Positions 24,396-37,600 of a stretch of DNA of 64,000 nt are shown here, piece by piece. Position numbers and translations under genes: made by a program. Under the pieces are notes generated by a model, which was given only the letters and a program-made list of their open reading frames with translations, searched no databases and was not told where the DNA came from. How positions within the stretch are numbered: position 1 is the stretch's first letter; each line of letters starts with the position of its first letter. The DNA is from Pyrrhoderma lamaoense (lineage: Eukaryota; Basidiomycota; Agaricomycetes; Hymenochaetales; Hymenochaetaceae), in the NCBI GenBank assembly GCA_002794735.1, contig NBAZ01000003.1, forward strand, positions 62,001-126,000, given 5' to 3'.

Positions 24396-25836
24396 ATGGA
24401 TCCACTATATCCACTTGTTCCTTTTTGGAACTTCCTCTTCGCCTTTCTCGTGCTGACCCCATTGCCATGGATGATACACAACTGGGCGCTGGTGTCTGGG
24501 CATACGCAGTGTGGACTTCTTGTATGTGTCTTATACGTGGCATAAATACCGTCATTTGGAGGGACAATGTCAATTTAGTTGCTCCAGTCTGGTGCGATAT
24601 AGGTAAGCTAAGCAGAAAATCCGTTGCTGTCGTATATAATACTATGATCCTAATCAGTAATTAATATCCAGTTACAAGACTCGAAGTCGGAGCATCAGCT
24701 GCACTGCCTGTAGCTTCCTTCACCATAACGAGGAGGGTGTATAACATCATGACTCTGAAAAATAGTCTTTCTAGTGAAAGAGAGGTGTGTACAAGTGCTT
24801 GTTTATATTTCTAATAACGACATTGACAACTTTCTCACAGAAAAGAAGGAGGTTATTTTTTGATCTTACTCTCTGTGTCGGCTTCCCCATGCTCATAATG
24901 GGCTTGTATACCGTTGTTGAAGGACATCGCTTCAACATCTTTGAAGAGCTAGGATGTTCTCCTACCTATGTATATAACATTGTAAGGATGCTTCTTTTAA
25001 TATCCCCCAGTATTTCTAGGATCAGTTGCATGCATATACTGTGGTGAGCTGATAGAATATTGTTTCAGATAGCTTATGATTGACTCTATGAATCTAGTGC
25101 TATTGATACGTGCTTACTTGGAGAGAAGAAAAGATGCAGCGGCATGCCAATTTAACGAGCCTTGTGTTTGTCAAAGCAGATTCTACAGAGTACTAGTTCT
25201 TGGGACTTTAGATGCCCTCCTAACACTCCCCCTAGGTTTATTCATACTAAACATGAATATTAAATCTTCCAAGGATGCGGGCCTTTGGCCTCCTCCGTTC
25301 TATACATCATGGGAGGATGTACATTATGACTTCTCACGAGTCGATAGAGTTCATAGTATAATCTGGAAAACGGATCCATCTCAAGAGTTTTACGTACATT
25401 GGACACAATGGTGTTTTGCTGCTGTGGATTCATATTTTTCCTCATATTCGGACTCTCTGGGGAGAATTTCCGCAATTACAAACGATTATTATCACCTGTT
25501 CTGACAAAAATAAAATGTATCATGAAGTTACAGACTAATGAAGGACCAAAAGCAAATCATGTCAGCTCAAAGATGGAGATATCTTTCAAACCAGGGACAC
25601 AAAAGTTAGTTTCATATCAACTTGTAATTTCAAGTCGGGCTTTGTGACTGATCTCTTATGCGCAGTAACATCAGTACTTTTGATGGTACAATAATTTCTG
25701 GCATAGCAACTGAGAAGATATGTACATCGATCACGAAGCAAATGAGACAAGTGCACTGGATGTCGGTGATCTCTTGAACCCTTCGGTCGAGAGAACTAAA
25801 GATGGGATCAAGCCCGAGGTAGCAGAGGAAGTCTGA
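24396..25836 (+). pseudogene. STE3-type pheromone receptor, copy 1, with five single-base losses
   Basis: A seven-TM pheromone receptor of the STE3 family, very similar to the intact copy at 26712-28152. Its exons are 24396-24602, 24672-24784, 24841-25043, 25098-25604 and 25666-25836. Key segments are shared: PLPWMIHNW, IRGINTVIWRDNVNLV, VVEGHRFNIFEELGC, HYDFSRVDR and FKPGTQK. Five one-base losses break the frame, near 24452 (TGGGCGCTGG), 25005 (TTTTAAT), 25010 (C5 run), 25413 (CAATGGTG) and 25714 (GAGAAGATATG). If these are counted back, exons 1-3 have exactly the lengths of copy 2 (208, 113 and 205 nt) and the total is divisible by three (401 residues). It is therefore either a young pseudogene or an intact gene with sequencing errors; I lean towards the second. 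Confidence 0.8.
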
Positions 25837-26711
25837 TTATCTGGATGTGCTTGTATTTCATAACAATCGACTATAAGGCACAAATCCAAAGCTTATATCA
25901 TACGACATCCTCTTGTTAGAAGTCGTGTATTCATGAGGGGTGGCGTTCGGTAACATCTACAATTATCAAGAATTATGATTGCTTTATAATAAAATCTTAA
26001 GAGCTCCTGGCGAACCACAAGAAGAGATATTGCACTAATTCACACTGGTTAGTTATGATAGAAAGAATTTCACAATAAAGTGAGGAAAAAAACATGTTAA
26101 TTCCATATCCAATGTCACGTCATCTGCGGGTACTAAAATAGGGCGAAAAGACAACCAGAAACATGGGTGATTTCCTTTTTAGGTTGCTCTTGTATTTGGA
26201 TCTGTACAAGTTAAAGTTCTGTAAAGTGTGTGTGTATACGCACGTTGTTTTGTTGTTTTGACTGAGTTAAATACGCGACTTAGCACTACTGTATAACGGG
26301 CCTGAAGACTACAATGCACTTCAAGAATGTATTGTACGATATTGTGGCAATAGTCACTACATGTGATTATTAGCATGTACAAGTTCTGCATATTTTACAA
26401 CTGGATAGTATTTAGCATCACGTAGCCAGTTAAAGATGCTAGCCGAGAGACAACCCGGTCAACTGCGGGGATTTGATACGCTCAAACAAATAAAGCAGAA
26501 TTTGGACTGTGAACAAACCTGGCATACAAAGACGGTATCTCCGACGACAACAAACGTTTTTATCTTAGTTCCTTCTGATTTAGAGATTTTCCCGCTTTTA
26601 ATGAATAATTCAGTTATCAGCGGGCTACTACGGACTTTAGCTTTCAAGAGCTCTTTTTAAAATGCAAGGCTTTTGAGCTGAGGCCTTCACCTACTTCACA
26701 TCTGTAAGAAG
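25837..26711. other. spacer between the two receptor copies
   Basis: About 0.9 kb separates the stop of receptor copy 1 from the start of copy 2. A short frame at 26436-26660 has no protein-like features. No pheromone precursor frame was recognised. Confidence 0.45.
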
Positions 26712-28152
26712 ATGGAGCTACCATACCCGCTAGTTCCTTTCATGAACTTCGTATTTGCCTTCCTTGTGTTGACTCCACTGCCATGGATGATACATAACTG
26801 GATCGCTGGTGTCTGGGCATACGCATTGTGGACGTCTTGTATGTGTTTTATACGCGGAATAAACACTGTCATATGGAGAGACAATGTCAACTTAGTTGTT
26901 CCTGTATGGTGCGATATAGGTAAGCTAGTTGCTAGGAACAACTATGGCCATCCAGTCATGATACTCTAGTGCTGATCAGTACCCTTATCCAGTCACAAGA
27001 ATAGAGATAGGAGCTTCAGTTGCATTACCGGCTGCTTCTTTCACCATAACAAGAAGAGTGTACCGCATTATGACTCTCAAAAGTGGCCTCTCTAGCCAGA
27101 GGGAGGTGTGTATAAGTCCCGAAAACTTTTCTGTATAACAGACTAGACTATATTTATACAGAAAAGAAAAAACTTGATGTTTGATCTCGCTCTCTGTATT
27201 GGATATCCTTTGCTCACTATGGCCCTATATATTGTTGTTGAAGGACACCGCTTTGATATATACGAAGAGTTGGGATGCGTCCCTATGGTTGTAGAAGATG
27301 TTTTAACCCTGCTGATTTTCAACGTTCCACCTATAATATATGGATTGATTTCCAGTTTCTATTGCGGTGCGTTAAAGACACTATTTTCGTAAGATATGAA
27401 AACTGATACTCAGATCAAAGTTCTAATAATGCGTGCCTTTTGGCAGCGAAAGAAAGACGCCACGGCATGTCAACTTGTAGTGCCTAACGTTTCACGAAGT
27501 AGATTCTATAGAATGCTTGCTCTCGGAGCCGCAGACACGTTCCTAACACTCCCCTTAAGTGTATTCTTACTATGCATGAATCTCAAATTCGCCAAGGACC
27601 TAGATATCCTTCCTCTCCCATTTTATTCATCATGGGAAGAAGTACACTATGACTTCTCACGGGTCGATAGGTTTCGTCGCATCATCTGGGAACAGGCTCT
27701 GTTTCAAGTGGTTACGGTACACTGGGCACAATGGCTATTTGTCTTTTGCGGGTTTATTTTCTTTGTCTTGTTTGGACTCAACGGAGAAAATCTTAGTAAC
27801 TATATAAACATGTTCTCAGTCGTCTTGTTGGGCCTTAAGAATAAGTTGAACCTACGAACCAACAAAAGACCGAACTTCAAGGTAGATCCTACAAACTCGA
27901 AGATAGAAATAACTTTTAAACCAGGAACACAACAGTAAGCACCATGCTTACATACTGTGACGCATGATTTAGAGCTGATGTTTTACGCCCAGCAATATTA
28001 GTACCCTAGCTTGTACGATTACCTCCATTGCGGAAGCTGAGCGAGGTCAAGCATGCACTTATGAAGCCAGCAAGACAGATACTCCTGTTGGCTCGGGATC
28101 TTTGGAGTGCTCTGATGGAGGGACTAAAGCAGATGAGACAGAAAATGTTTAA
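26712..28152 (+). CDS. STE3-type pheromone receptor, copy 2 (intact)
   Basis: A G-protein-coupled receptor of the fungal STE3 family, which senses lipopeptide mating pheromones at the plasma membrane. It has five exons: 26712-26919, 26993-27105, 27162-27366, 27421-27934 and 27993-28152. All junctions are GT-AG with matching phases; the sum is 1200 nt, or 399 residues. Seven hydrophobic helices are visible. Recognisable parts are MELPYPLVPFMNFVFAFLVL at the start, GINTVIWRDNVNLVVPVWCD after helix 2, HYDFSRVDRFRRIIWE before helix 7 and a hydrophilic tail. A 54-nt intron (27367-27420) ends in the weak acceptor AAAG; the paralogue has an intron of the same length at the same place. This copy shows no frame damage. 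It may belong to a mating-type B region or be a non-mating receptor paralogue. Confidence 0.9.
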
Positions 28153-29754
28153 ATGCCCAAATGCACCTTTCTTTAGATAATATTCTTATACTCTTATTTA
28201 ATAATGAGCTTGTAAACTAGACTTTCGTGTCAACTGAAAATTACACCTAGAGGACCGTCAAACGGAAAACGTTTCTCGCCTTTACCACGTTCAATGATTG
28301 CTAGATCGATTTGGTTTAGGGGTAGATGCGGTAAAAATAAATGAACTAGTAGCACCACAAAGACCACAAAAGGCGAAATGGTAGTAAATATTATATTTAC
28401 AAGGGTTTCAAACACTGGCCTGAAAAAAAAAAACGAAGAAACTCAGGTTAATTGAAAGATCCGCGGCAAAGAAAGTATATTGGAAAAAAATGCGTACTTC
28501 CGATCAACGACATCGATGATACAGAGATCGAGAGATACATACTGCCAAAGAACCTTGTGAGATATTATTAATTTTGTGACATATAAGCCCCTTAATCTTA
28601 TTAGGATTGACGTACTCTAACACTAACTAACTATATTTTTTGAATAAAGGTGGGCTGGCGGATTCCCACTCTTATCCAAGCTTCAAATATGATCATCTAA
28701 AAAGATATTCACCCTCTTGATTATACTCTATACTCAAAAAATATATGCTATAGTAACAGCCAAACACCACAGTATAAGCTATATTCTATCGAGGTGCTTC
28801 TATATGAAATCATAGACTCTCGGAAGCACCTATCAGTGTCATTACTGTCGAAAACTAAGAAAGCCTACCATGTCCGATCGAAAATTCTTTAGAAGTTACT
28901 GATCCGCATTTCTGATACAGAAGTGATAAGCATGTCTCTGTGCTTCGGAACCAAATAGTGTTGAGTGTTTGAGGTATTTCTCTTCCAAGCATATATCTTA
29001 GTGAGAAGGCTTCTACAATATCAAGTACTAAAGCGCAAGCTTCACTTGGCTAATCAAACAACTCCAGAAAAATTACTGGGCTACCTAGGAAAACAATATC
29101 GTATAGTCTAACAACTACTTTATGTATTGTATATTGTTTCGTAGAATAGATACATGTATACGGATCTCACTAGGGGAAGATAGCTCGTACATGTGGTGCG
29201 AATGCCCACTCCGTACAATGGGTGGAAAATCATTTCTCAGAAAGTACTTCCCTCAGGGGTTATTCTTATCAAGACTACATGATTGTGTAGCTATATTTGT
29301 AGCTACTTATGCTCTTACATTGAACGGCGTGCTTACTAGTATTGAGTTCATAGAATCTACACATATGTAAGTAAGCTTGTAAAATAAGCGGGGACATCAA
29401 GTATCAATCCTTATGAAATAGTCAACTTGGAGATGAGCTTCTATGATAACTACTTCATCTCAAAGTGGCTATGTGTGGGGTCGTTCCAATTATCTCAGTA
29501 TTCACACTTCACAGAAGTATATCGTACATAACAACAGATCCTGAGCTTCAGATATCTGTGTCAACTTGAAGTAATATTTAACTTTGGGTTTTTTATCGCT
29601 AATGATGATGTATGAAATAGGATAGCTATGTAGCCCGTAGAGCCCAAAAGAGCTTCAGAGAGTATCTAGAGCATGTCGGAAGTTAGTATCAAGACAATGT
29701 AAAGGATAGACTATCATAATACATACTCGCATCGTTTGAAATACGTTGTAATTC
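28153..29754. other. gene-free stretch downstream of the receptors
   Basis: This is AT-rich sequence with no supportable gene. I looked on both strands for short frames ending in a CaaX-type Cys motif, as expected for pheromone precursors near STE3 receptors, and found none. The search was by eye and is not exhaustive. Confidence 0.4.
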
Positions 29755-30085
29755 TCAAAGTCCAGCAATTGCTCCGCAGGTCTAGATAAATAAAGAGTTT
29801 CAGTGTCATTTTTTCTCTAGATGATTACCTAGCACCTACACCAATAGGGAGAACACTAAGCCCCGCAATCGGCGTGCACGTCTCGCCTGCACTACACTCG
29901 ACGACGGATACACCAGAAGGAAGGGGGACAGGCAGAATCCCACCAGTGAGACAGACGGATGAGGGAATATCTCCCAGTTGACGAGCATAGATTTCTGCAC
30001 CGGGAGTCGCAGAGACTAATGCGGCCAAGGCGACAGTGATAACGAGGTTGTGGAAGGAGAACATAGTTGAAAACTTTAGTGTCAC
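29755..30085 (-). CDS. small secreted four-cysteine protein A
   Basis: A secreted protein of about 90 residues. Exon 1 is 30085-29840, and a 58-nt intron (29782-29839) precedes a last exon at 29755-29781. The N-terminus has a signal peptide (HNLVITVALAALVSATPG); initiation at the second Met (30064) is equally possible. After ARQL come Cys, then the family motif CSAGETC, then LPIG. The final exon supplies the fourth cysteine (TCGAIAGL). The same layout occurs in the genes at 32228-32556 and 48181-48556, and the intron before the last cysteine is in the same place and phase. The cysteine count and spacing exclude hydrophobins, which have eight. The function is unknown. TATATAAG on the minus strand at 30130-30137 is a plausible TATA box. 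Confidence 0.7.
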
Positions 30086-32227
30086 TGTAAACTTGGAAAG
30101 ACTGGGGAATACCGTAGCATGTCGTATCTCTTATATACGTCTACATTTTATTTGTTTACACTAGTTTGCGACTTAAAGCGGATTGCTTCCCTTCCTTTTT
30201 GATATTTTTTGACCTTTTTGTGATATAACAGGCAAGTATGTTTGAATAGAGGGAACATGCACGTACGTATGTAAACAGCTCTTACCTTTGCATGGATTGC
30301 AGATCATGAAGAAAAGGAGTTACCCTTCTCAAAGGATTTTACAATAATCTATACTTTTGACATATGATCTGCGTGGCCATGTAAATGGCAGATAGCCACG
30401 GTTAACCATCATGATGGGAAGAGAGTGCTCGTTTCAAAATAAAAGGTGTCTTGTTGTCATGTTATTTTGCTGTATTCTCAGTTTGATAGCTTTCACGAAG
30501 CATGATTAAATTTCTTCTTTCCCTTAGGTGCCTCGAAATTACCTGAAATGCCATATATAACGCAAGGAGAATGGTCAAGCTCCACACTAGAATTCGACTA
30601 GAATATTGGAACAGAAATCTAGTAATCGAAAGAATACTGGTACAGAATAGTAGAAATTGGTTACCAGGCAAAGTCCGGTGCGATATCGTGGGAAGAAGGA
30701 CAAGCTTAAATTCTGAGGTGCTGTGAACCTTTGATTATGGTGATCTATGTAAGTATGTCATTACTCGTACTACTTCGAATTCTTGAAAGCTAAGTGTGTT
30801 TATTCAACCATCTATGCTAAAATCAGTCAATGTATCCCACGAGTATACACAGGAGGTAATATTATTGACGCCCGTGTCTTGGTCGGCATTAGTAGAATCG
30901 GGTCGAAAACCTGTCAGTACACAACACCTATACCTAACAAATTACCAAAAGATACAGTCTATTTGTTCTGCGTTGAAAAGGCTGCCAGTAACTAGAAGAG
31001 CCTAGAAAGGCGAGAGCCAATGTGTACCTGAAAGGGCTGACGTGACAATGGCTTTTGAGACCAGGACAATCTAACAAATTTCAGTAAAAAGGTGAGATGC
31101 TAGTACTTTCTCGATCTGATTTAGTAACTATTATACCTGCATGACTCTTGTCTGGCCTGGACTGTCTCTTTTTAATTATAAAAAATCTATTAATAAGAAA
31201 GGTGAGAGATTCATTATAGCAAAATCCAGCCTTAGGAAATCCCGCTCTAGTTCCATATTATTTCTCCGAGGGTTTTGCTGCTTTTGCAATACTAAGATAT
31301 ACCGGAGAATCAGTGATTCTGCTCCTGACTCACAGTCGTACATGGCGTACTCATATCTGAGAGAGTTTTCACTCTCAAAAGGTGAATAGTATTCTCGATG
31401 GAGTACCACTAATTTGTAGCAGTGCTATATATAGCAACAATTTCGTAATGTTGAAAAATGTAAGTCTGGGCCACTAAAACTGACATTTGTTATACCTTTT
31501 ACGTTCTGTGATTAAGGAGAGAGAGAGTGTGTGTGTGTGTGGGTTCCTGGTATTGGCGGGGAAAAGGAAAGAGCAGTGCAAGTGAATTTCATGAAAGTGA
31601 GCTACCTGAATGTATGATTTTTGAGAACCTCGTCAAATAATTGAGCTCCTGCTCAACTCACTAGCTTACAGTCCACAATGAAATCTTCAGTAAGAACTAG
31701 TGAAATATAATCTAATAATGAAAAGATGATATAGCATCCTTCTTTGTCGTCACAGTCGTGAAGGTCAAATATCAATGATACGCACATGCTAATATTAGTA
31801 ATAAGCGCCTTTCCGAGCAGATCTCGGAAGTACGGGCGAGCGTAGAGGGGAAGTTCTCTTGGTAAAATGTATTTTCACAGTAATTCTTTATATCGAGCCT
31901 GATATTCCGGATTTCGAGACGCTCGTGCAAGTTTCATACACTAGAAGACTCATGTAGCAAAGGCTATACTCAGTTTCATTCATTCATGTTTTTACAAAGG
32001 TATGCTATTGCCTAGGCTATAGATACGAAATTCAAGGAAATATTTTAATAATTATTGATCGTAATGACACTTTGAAGCCGTTCTGGATAGTGGCTTGTGG
32101 CTTATATACCAAATCGCCGTGACTGAGTAGAACTTCAGCTCAAGACTAAACGGAGTAAAATGAGCATCTTACCATAGATAAGGGACTAATCATATACCTA
32201 TATTAGGCGCTCTGATATCATGTCAGC
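30086..32227. other. gene-free stretch with a dinucleotide repeat
   Basis: No supportable gene. A (GA)n(GT)n microsatellite lies at 31517-31541. Short frames at 30783-31005 and 31141-31409 lack any protein signature. Confidence 0.45.
31517..31541 (+). repeat. (GA)n(GT)n microsatellite
   Basis: A run of GA units passes directly into a run of GT units. It is a simple sequence repeat in a gene-free stretch, with nothing to suggest a function. Confidence 0.85.
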
Positions 32228-32556
32228 TCACTGACATGTCTATATTTTTGAAAGTAGGTAAAAATGATAAATAAGTATAAAGCTAGCGTTGTAATGTGAG
32301 CAGTACTCACTCCGATAGGAAGTTCGCCGAGCCCTGGAACCGTTAGGGGATCACAAGTCTGACCAGTACCACACTGTACGATAGATGTGCCAGGGAGAGA
32401 GGGGGGAGTTATACCAGGAGTCGTGATGCACAAAAGAGACGGGAGCTGGCGGGTGCTAATGGTTGCTGTAGGGCTTGCATTGACAAAACATGAAAAAGCG
32501 GCGACGCAAATGAGTTTGGAGATGGAAAGCATAGTGATGAGGTTTTTCTTTCTCAA
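32228..32556 (-). CDS. small secreted four-cysteine protein B
   Basis: A paralogue of the small secreted proteins at 29755-30085 and 48181-48556. Exon 1 is 32556-32311 (82 codons), the intron is 32240-32310 (GTGAGT donor, TATAG acceptor), and exon 2 is only 12 nt, ACATGTCAGTGA at 32228-32239. The product is 84 or 85 residues. A signal peptide (LISMLS-like start, SKLICVAAFSCFVNASP) leads to STRQLPSLLC, then CGTGQTC and GELPIG, and the terminal exon adds Thr-Cys-Gln. The signal peptide holds two extra cysteines. Without the splice the frame would run on into intron sequence and lose the last cysteine, which argues for the intron. No function is known. Confidence 0.7.
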
Positions 32557-34618
32557 AAGAAGCTGGAAATATAGAGCTGTAGAGTAGATATATATCTTGA
32601 ATAATCTTCACTTCAGTTTGGTAGGCATTTTATATGATCTCTAGCTTGTTTAGTATCGTTTGGTTCACAGACAAAAATTCGACCTAGTCAATGCCCGCTA
32701 GCTTTGACAATCTCCGCACCTCGTGCGGTGGAAAACAAATAGCACTTGCCACATACTAAAGACTAGCTCCGAGAACTTGAGAGCTCGCTTCAAAGAGAAC
32801 GTATCTAAGCAATGGCGTATCAAGAGATACGAAAAATTAGCAGGCTTCTATAAACCTCGTAATTACGAGTGGTACGAATGGAAGGAGGCCGCAAGTTCCA
32901 AAATATGAAAGCTCGTTTCGGCGGATTCTGCTCAAGGTTTGAAGAGCGAAGATCTCGAAGAAGGTACGGGTGTATATGAGAGCTTCTCTTCGGAATAAGA
33001 TGGCCTCGTACTCATAACCATGTACGGCATTACATCGCCTATGAATGTGATCAAATAATCATCCAGTCACAAAATTAGATGCGGTGCTAAATATAGACAA
33101 TAATAGCATATAAGCACTAGTTTCAACCCATACAAACTACAGGAATATATATATATGATCATAGCTTCTGGGTAAGCCGTAAACAAGAGAAAAGAATGAG
33201 GCGGGCGCCGCAGCATCTAGGGGATTATACCAATGTAGGCTAAATGCCATTGTCTTTATTACCCTCCTTTACAGCACCGCTTTGCGCCCTCATGATACAG
33301 CAGTGTTGGAGGTGTATGATATATCCCGATTTGAGAAATGGAATAATGACGGGCATAATGAACACTGGGAAGGTTGCAGACTTGATTCACATAGTTATGA
33401 TAATATAAGTATATGCACTATATTTACGGGCTAGCTTGAGGCTCTTACAGAATAGCATCGAGATTCATCCCTCAAGCATCATATCATAAGTCCAAATTTT
33501 AGTCTTAAATCAAAGTGACAAGAAGGTATCAAACACCTGTGCCTGACGAAATCAACGCATCCTTGATGATCATGAGAATGATGCTTAGTATGTTATTCAT
33601 CTTATAAAGGTATACGGGAACAACAACAGCGGTCATGAGTCACTGTTGCATCAGCCAACATCGATACATCATACAAAATTGCTATGAGAGTAAGTAGGAT
33701 CAAAATCATGTACCCGATTCACCCGGGTTAATTTACGTAGGCAAAAACTTTGCCGGGCGCGTTGGGCTGGTGTCTATTAATTTAGCAAGATAATGAAGTA
33801 GAGTAACTTTTTCCTTTCTTTTCTACCCATCCATTATTCTGTAAGGGCCTTCCCTACTCTTTCAAAGTCCCGGAGGAGTATCCCATAATGTCAGAATCAA
33901 TCTGTAAGCGAACTACACTCCTTATGATATATTTTTCGCTAATGATTGTCTCAAGTGAACGAGTTGTGTGTAAACTGGTGCATGATGAGTACGTGATTTG
34001 CCTTCGCTTTCATAACGTCCATCTCAAATGAGAGACGAACAGAACCATTGAGACGGAGTAGATGTTGTGATTGCTGTAATTCTCTCGACGACTCGGTGCT
34101 GGAAGACGTTGAACGAGAGCAACAGAGGGATCGGGATAGTCGCCAGCAAGAAGCCCATACAAGGCAACCCAGTGAGCAAATATACATGAAAGTCCAAAAC
34201 AATATCAGTCGAGGTTCAGAGGAGGAAGGAGACGATCAAGGTCACGCTCGTTACGATTCGGATAACGATGTAAAAGAGCATGCCTGATTAATGACAGGGA
34301 TACAATTATATAAAATACTAGTATACATGTTTTTACAAGTCATTGTTGTTATATTAGCATCAAGTCTTGGTTTCACGATTTCTATATGCTTAGCTGAGTC
34401 TGGTTTTGTAAAGTACGGAGTCGGAAATGCATATGTCTAAATTCTACGTGTACGAATCTGATGTTAATCATTTTGTAAGGCACTGTGTTACGTAATGAAG
34501 ACGGGTAATATCAGTGCTTGTTACGGATAACACAAGTCCATAGTAACTGCGCTTTGCTCATCGTCTCTTTCGTCGTCGAGCGTGGCCTCGACTAGCTTCT
34601 ATATCGTCTGTGACGATC
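32557..34618. other. gene-free stretch upstream of the P4-ATPase
   Basis: About 2 kb without a supportable gene. A charged frame at 34048-34287 and its antisense partner at 33951-34202 have no domain and no splice context. The last 100 bases include the pyrimidine-rich leader of the P4-ATPase gene. Confidence 0.45.
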
Positions 34619-37600
34619 ATGAACAGCAACGATTTCAACCGTTTTGTATCTTCAGCGAATCCCTCGACACGTCAGTATCAACCAGCTAATGGCGGTTATC
34701 CACCTTCTCACAATGCTGGAGCTTCACAGCAGCAGCTAGACCCATTCTTTGACGATGAGGACGACTTACCTGATAGCGCCTTCGGGCGGCCAATACCAAT
34801 GCAAAGTACTGAATCCAATCTTCCCCTCCGTAATGCAGCAGTAAACCCTGCAGGTCATTCGAAGGTGTCTCTTCCTGGCTCAGGGCAGCCACAAGGATGG
34901 GATTTTGATGACAATATTCCCGTCGAGCAACCTTCATTCAAAGGCTCGGCATCATTTCCCGGCTCAGAAGATTCTATCTCTCACTCACCTAAATCAGTGA
35001 AGCGTCGTAAAAAGTGGAAGTGGCCTTGGGAGAAGCAAGATGCAGTGGAGGAAGGGGAGCGCGTTATAACCTTAAATGACTTTGCAGGAACTAGTAATAT
35101 CGACTTCCGCTCTAACAGCGTGAGCACCAGCAAGTATAATGCAGTTACTTTTGTACCAAAGTTTCTTCTTGAACAATTCAGCAAATACGCCAACCTGTTT
35201 TTTCTCTTCACTGCCTGCATCCAGCAAATTCCTGATGTATCTCCGACAAATCAATATACTACAATCGGTCCTCTTGCCGTTGTCCTGCTTGCATCAGCAT
35301 TTAAAGAAACCAAGAAGACCTCAAGCGCCATCAATCAGATAGTGAGCTTAACTCTAGGCCGGCTAAGGTACTCTGTGCAGACGGGTCATTTGAGGTTCGC
35401 AATGGAAGAATATCCGCGTCGGAGATGTAGTTCGAATGGAATCCGACGATTTCATCCCTGCAGATGTTATACTTCTTTCCAGCTCTGAACCAGAGGGTTT
35501 GTGCTACATTGAAACATCAAATCTTGATGGAGAGACGAACTTGAAGATCAAACAGGCAAGTCCGCATACTGCAAACTTGACAGCACCTCCACTAGTCACG
35601 TCACTTCGCGGAAGTCTTCGAAGCGAACAGCCCAATAACTCGCTTTATACTTATGAAGGTACTCTAGATCTCGTGAATGCTCAGGGTGTTCCAAAGCAAG
35701 TCCCACTGGGTCCTGACCAAATTCTACTTCGGGGTGCCCAACTTCGAAATACCCCTTGGGCCTACGGGTTGGTTGTATTCACTGGACATGATACCAAACT
35801 GATGCGTAATGCGACGTAAGTTAGCTAACAATTTGTGGATAAGTTTTTGTCCTTTTAACAAAGCGTTTACAGAGCTGCACCCATAAAACGGACAGCAGTT
35901 GAACGTCAAGTTAATCTGAATATTATCTTTTTGTTCGTCTTGTTACTGGCTTTATCGATTGGGAGTACCGTCGGTAGTAGTATTCGGACGGTATGCTTAA
36001 AAATGTCTTTTTACTTGCATTTGTTGATGGGTTACTTCACTTAGTGGTTCTTCTCAAGTGCTCAATGGTATTTACTTGAGTCAAACACCATCTCTGATAG
36101 AGGTCAGCTTTTCACATAAGTACAGTTTTAAATAGCTCTGACATGTAGATTGAAATAGCAAAGTCCTTTATTGAGGGTATGAATCACAGTTCTTCACGCT
36201 GACGTTTAGACCATTAATAGCCCTCTTCAGATATACTAACTTTTATCATTCTTTATAACAATTTGATACCTATATCACTGATTGTGACAATGGAAGTTGT
36301 TAAATTCCAACAAGCTCAGCTCATCAACTCAGACCTTGACATGTACTATGCGAAAACCGATACTCCGGCTTTGTGTCGAACCTCATCTTTAGTTGAAGAG
36401 CTTGGTCAAATCGAATATGTCTTCTCCGATAAAACTGGTACACTAACTTGCAATGAGATGGAGTTTCGTTGTTGTTCAGTGGCAGGCGTGGCGTACTCCG
36501 ACTCAGTAGATGACAAGAAATCTGGGGGAGATGAAGAAGGGAAAGAGGGATGGAGGTCATTCAATGAGCTACGGGCAATGGTTAACACACACTCCGGGGG
36601 TGAGAACCCCTTCCTAGATGTCAGCGAAAAAGGTACAGGCGCTGAAAGGGACGCTCAAGTCGCGACGGAGTTTTTGCGGCTTCTTGCTGTTTGTCATACT
36701 GTCATACCTGAAGTTAAAGATGATGGAAAGCTAGTATATCAAGCAAGTAGTCCGGATGAGGCTGCGTTGGTCTCAGGCGCCGAACTCTTAGGTTATCAGT
36801 TCCATGTGAGTACCAATTTCACACTACCGTGTCCATATCCTTATTTCTGGCTCCTACCAGACTCGTAAACCAAAATCGGTTTTCGTTAACATCCAGGGTG
36901 TATCGAAAGAGTTCGAAATCTTAAATGTATGCGAGTTCAACTCAACACGAAAGCGCATGTCGACGGTTGTGCGGACACCAGAAGGTAGTATCAAACTTTT
37001 CTGCAAAGGTGCAGATACTGTTATCCTTGAGCGACTGGCCAAAAACCAGCCGTACGTTGAGAAGACTCTATCGCATCTTGAAGAATATGCTACGGAAGGG
37101 CTACGAACGCTTTGCATTGCATCACGTAATATATCTGAGGCTGAATATCGTGAATGGTCCGCGGTGTATGATGCAGCAGCGGCCACCATCAACGGCAGAG
37201 GAGAAGCTTTGGATGAAGCCGCGGAAATCATTGAGAAAGACATGTTCCTTCTGGGTGCGACAGCAATAGAAGACAAGCTTCAGGATGGGGTTCCTGATAC
37301 AATTCACACTTTGCAAATGGCAGGAATTAAGGTCTGGGTGCTCACTGGCGATCGACAAGAAACTGCAATAAACATCGGCTTGAGTTGTCGTCTGATATCG
37401 GAGTCGATGAACTTGGTTATTGTCAACGAAGAAACGGCATTGGGTACCAAGGAATTTATCACAAAAAGGTTAAATGCGATAACCAGTCAACGAAAAACTG
37501 GCGAACTAGAAGATTTGGCACTGGTTATAGACGGGAAAAGCTTGACATACGCCTTGGAGAAAGATATATCCAAAACATTCCTTGAGCTCGCTATTATGTG

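Noticed and set aside
25044..25070. A 27-nt intron in receptor copy 1 (GTGAGC to TTCAG)
   Set aside because: Too short to splice; the 54-nt version ending at CTAG matches an intron of the same length and position in copy 2.
33951..34287. Overlapping frames on both strands, one very acidic and one basic
   Set aside because: They mirror each other's composition, have no domain, and neither has a promoter-like element.
23398..34618. Pheromone precursor genes near the receptors
   Set aside because: No short frame ending in a CaaX motif was recognised on either strand by eye.
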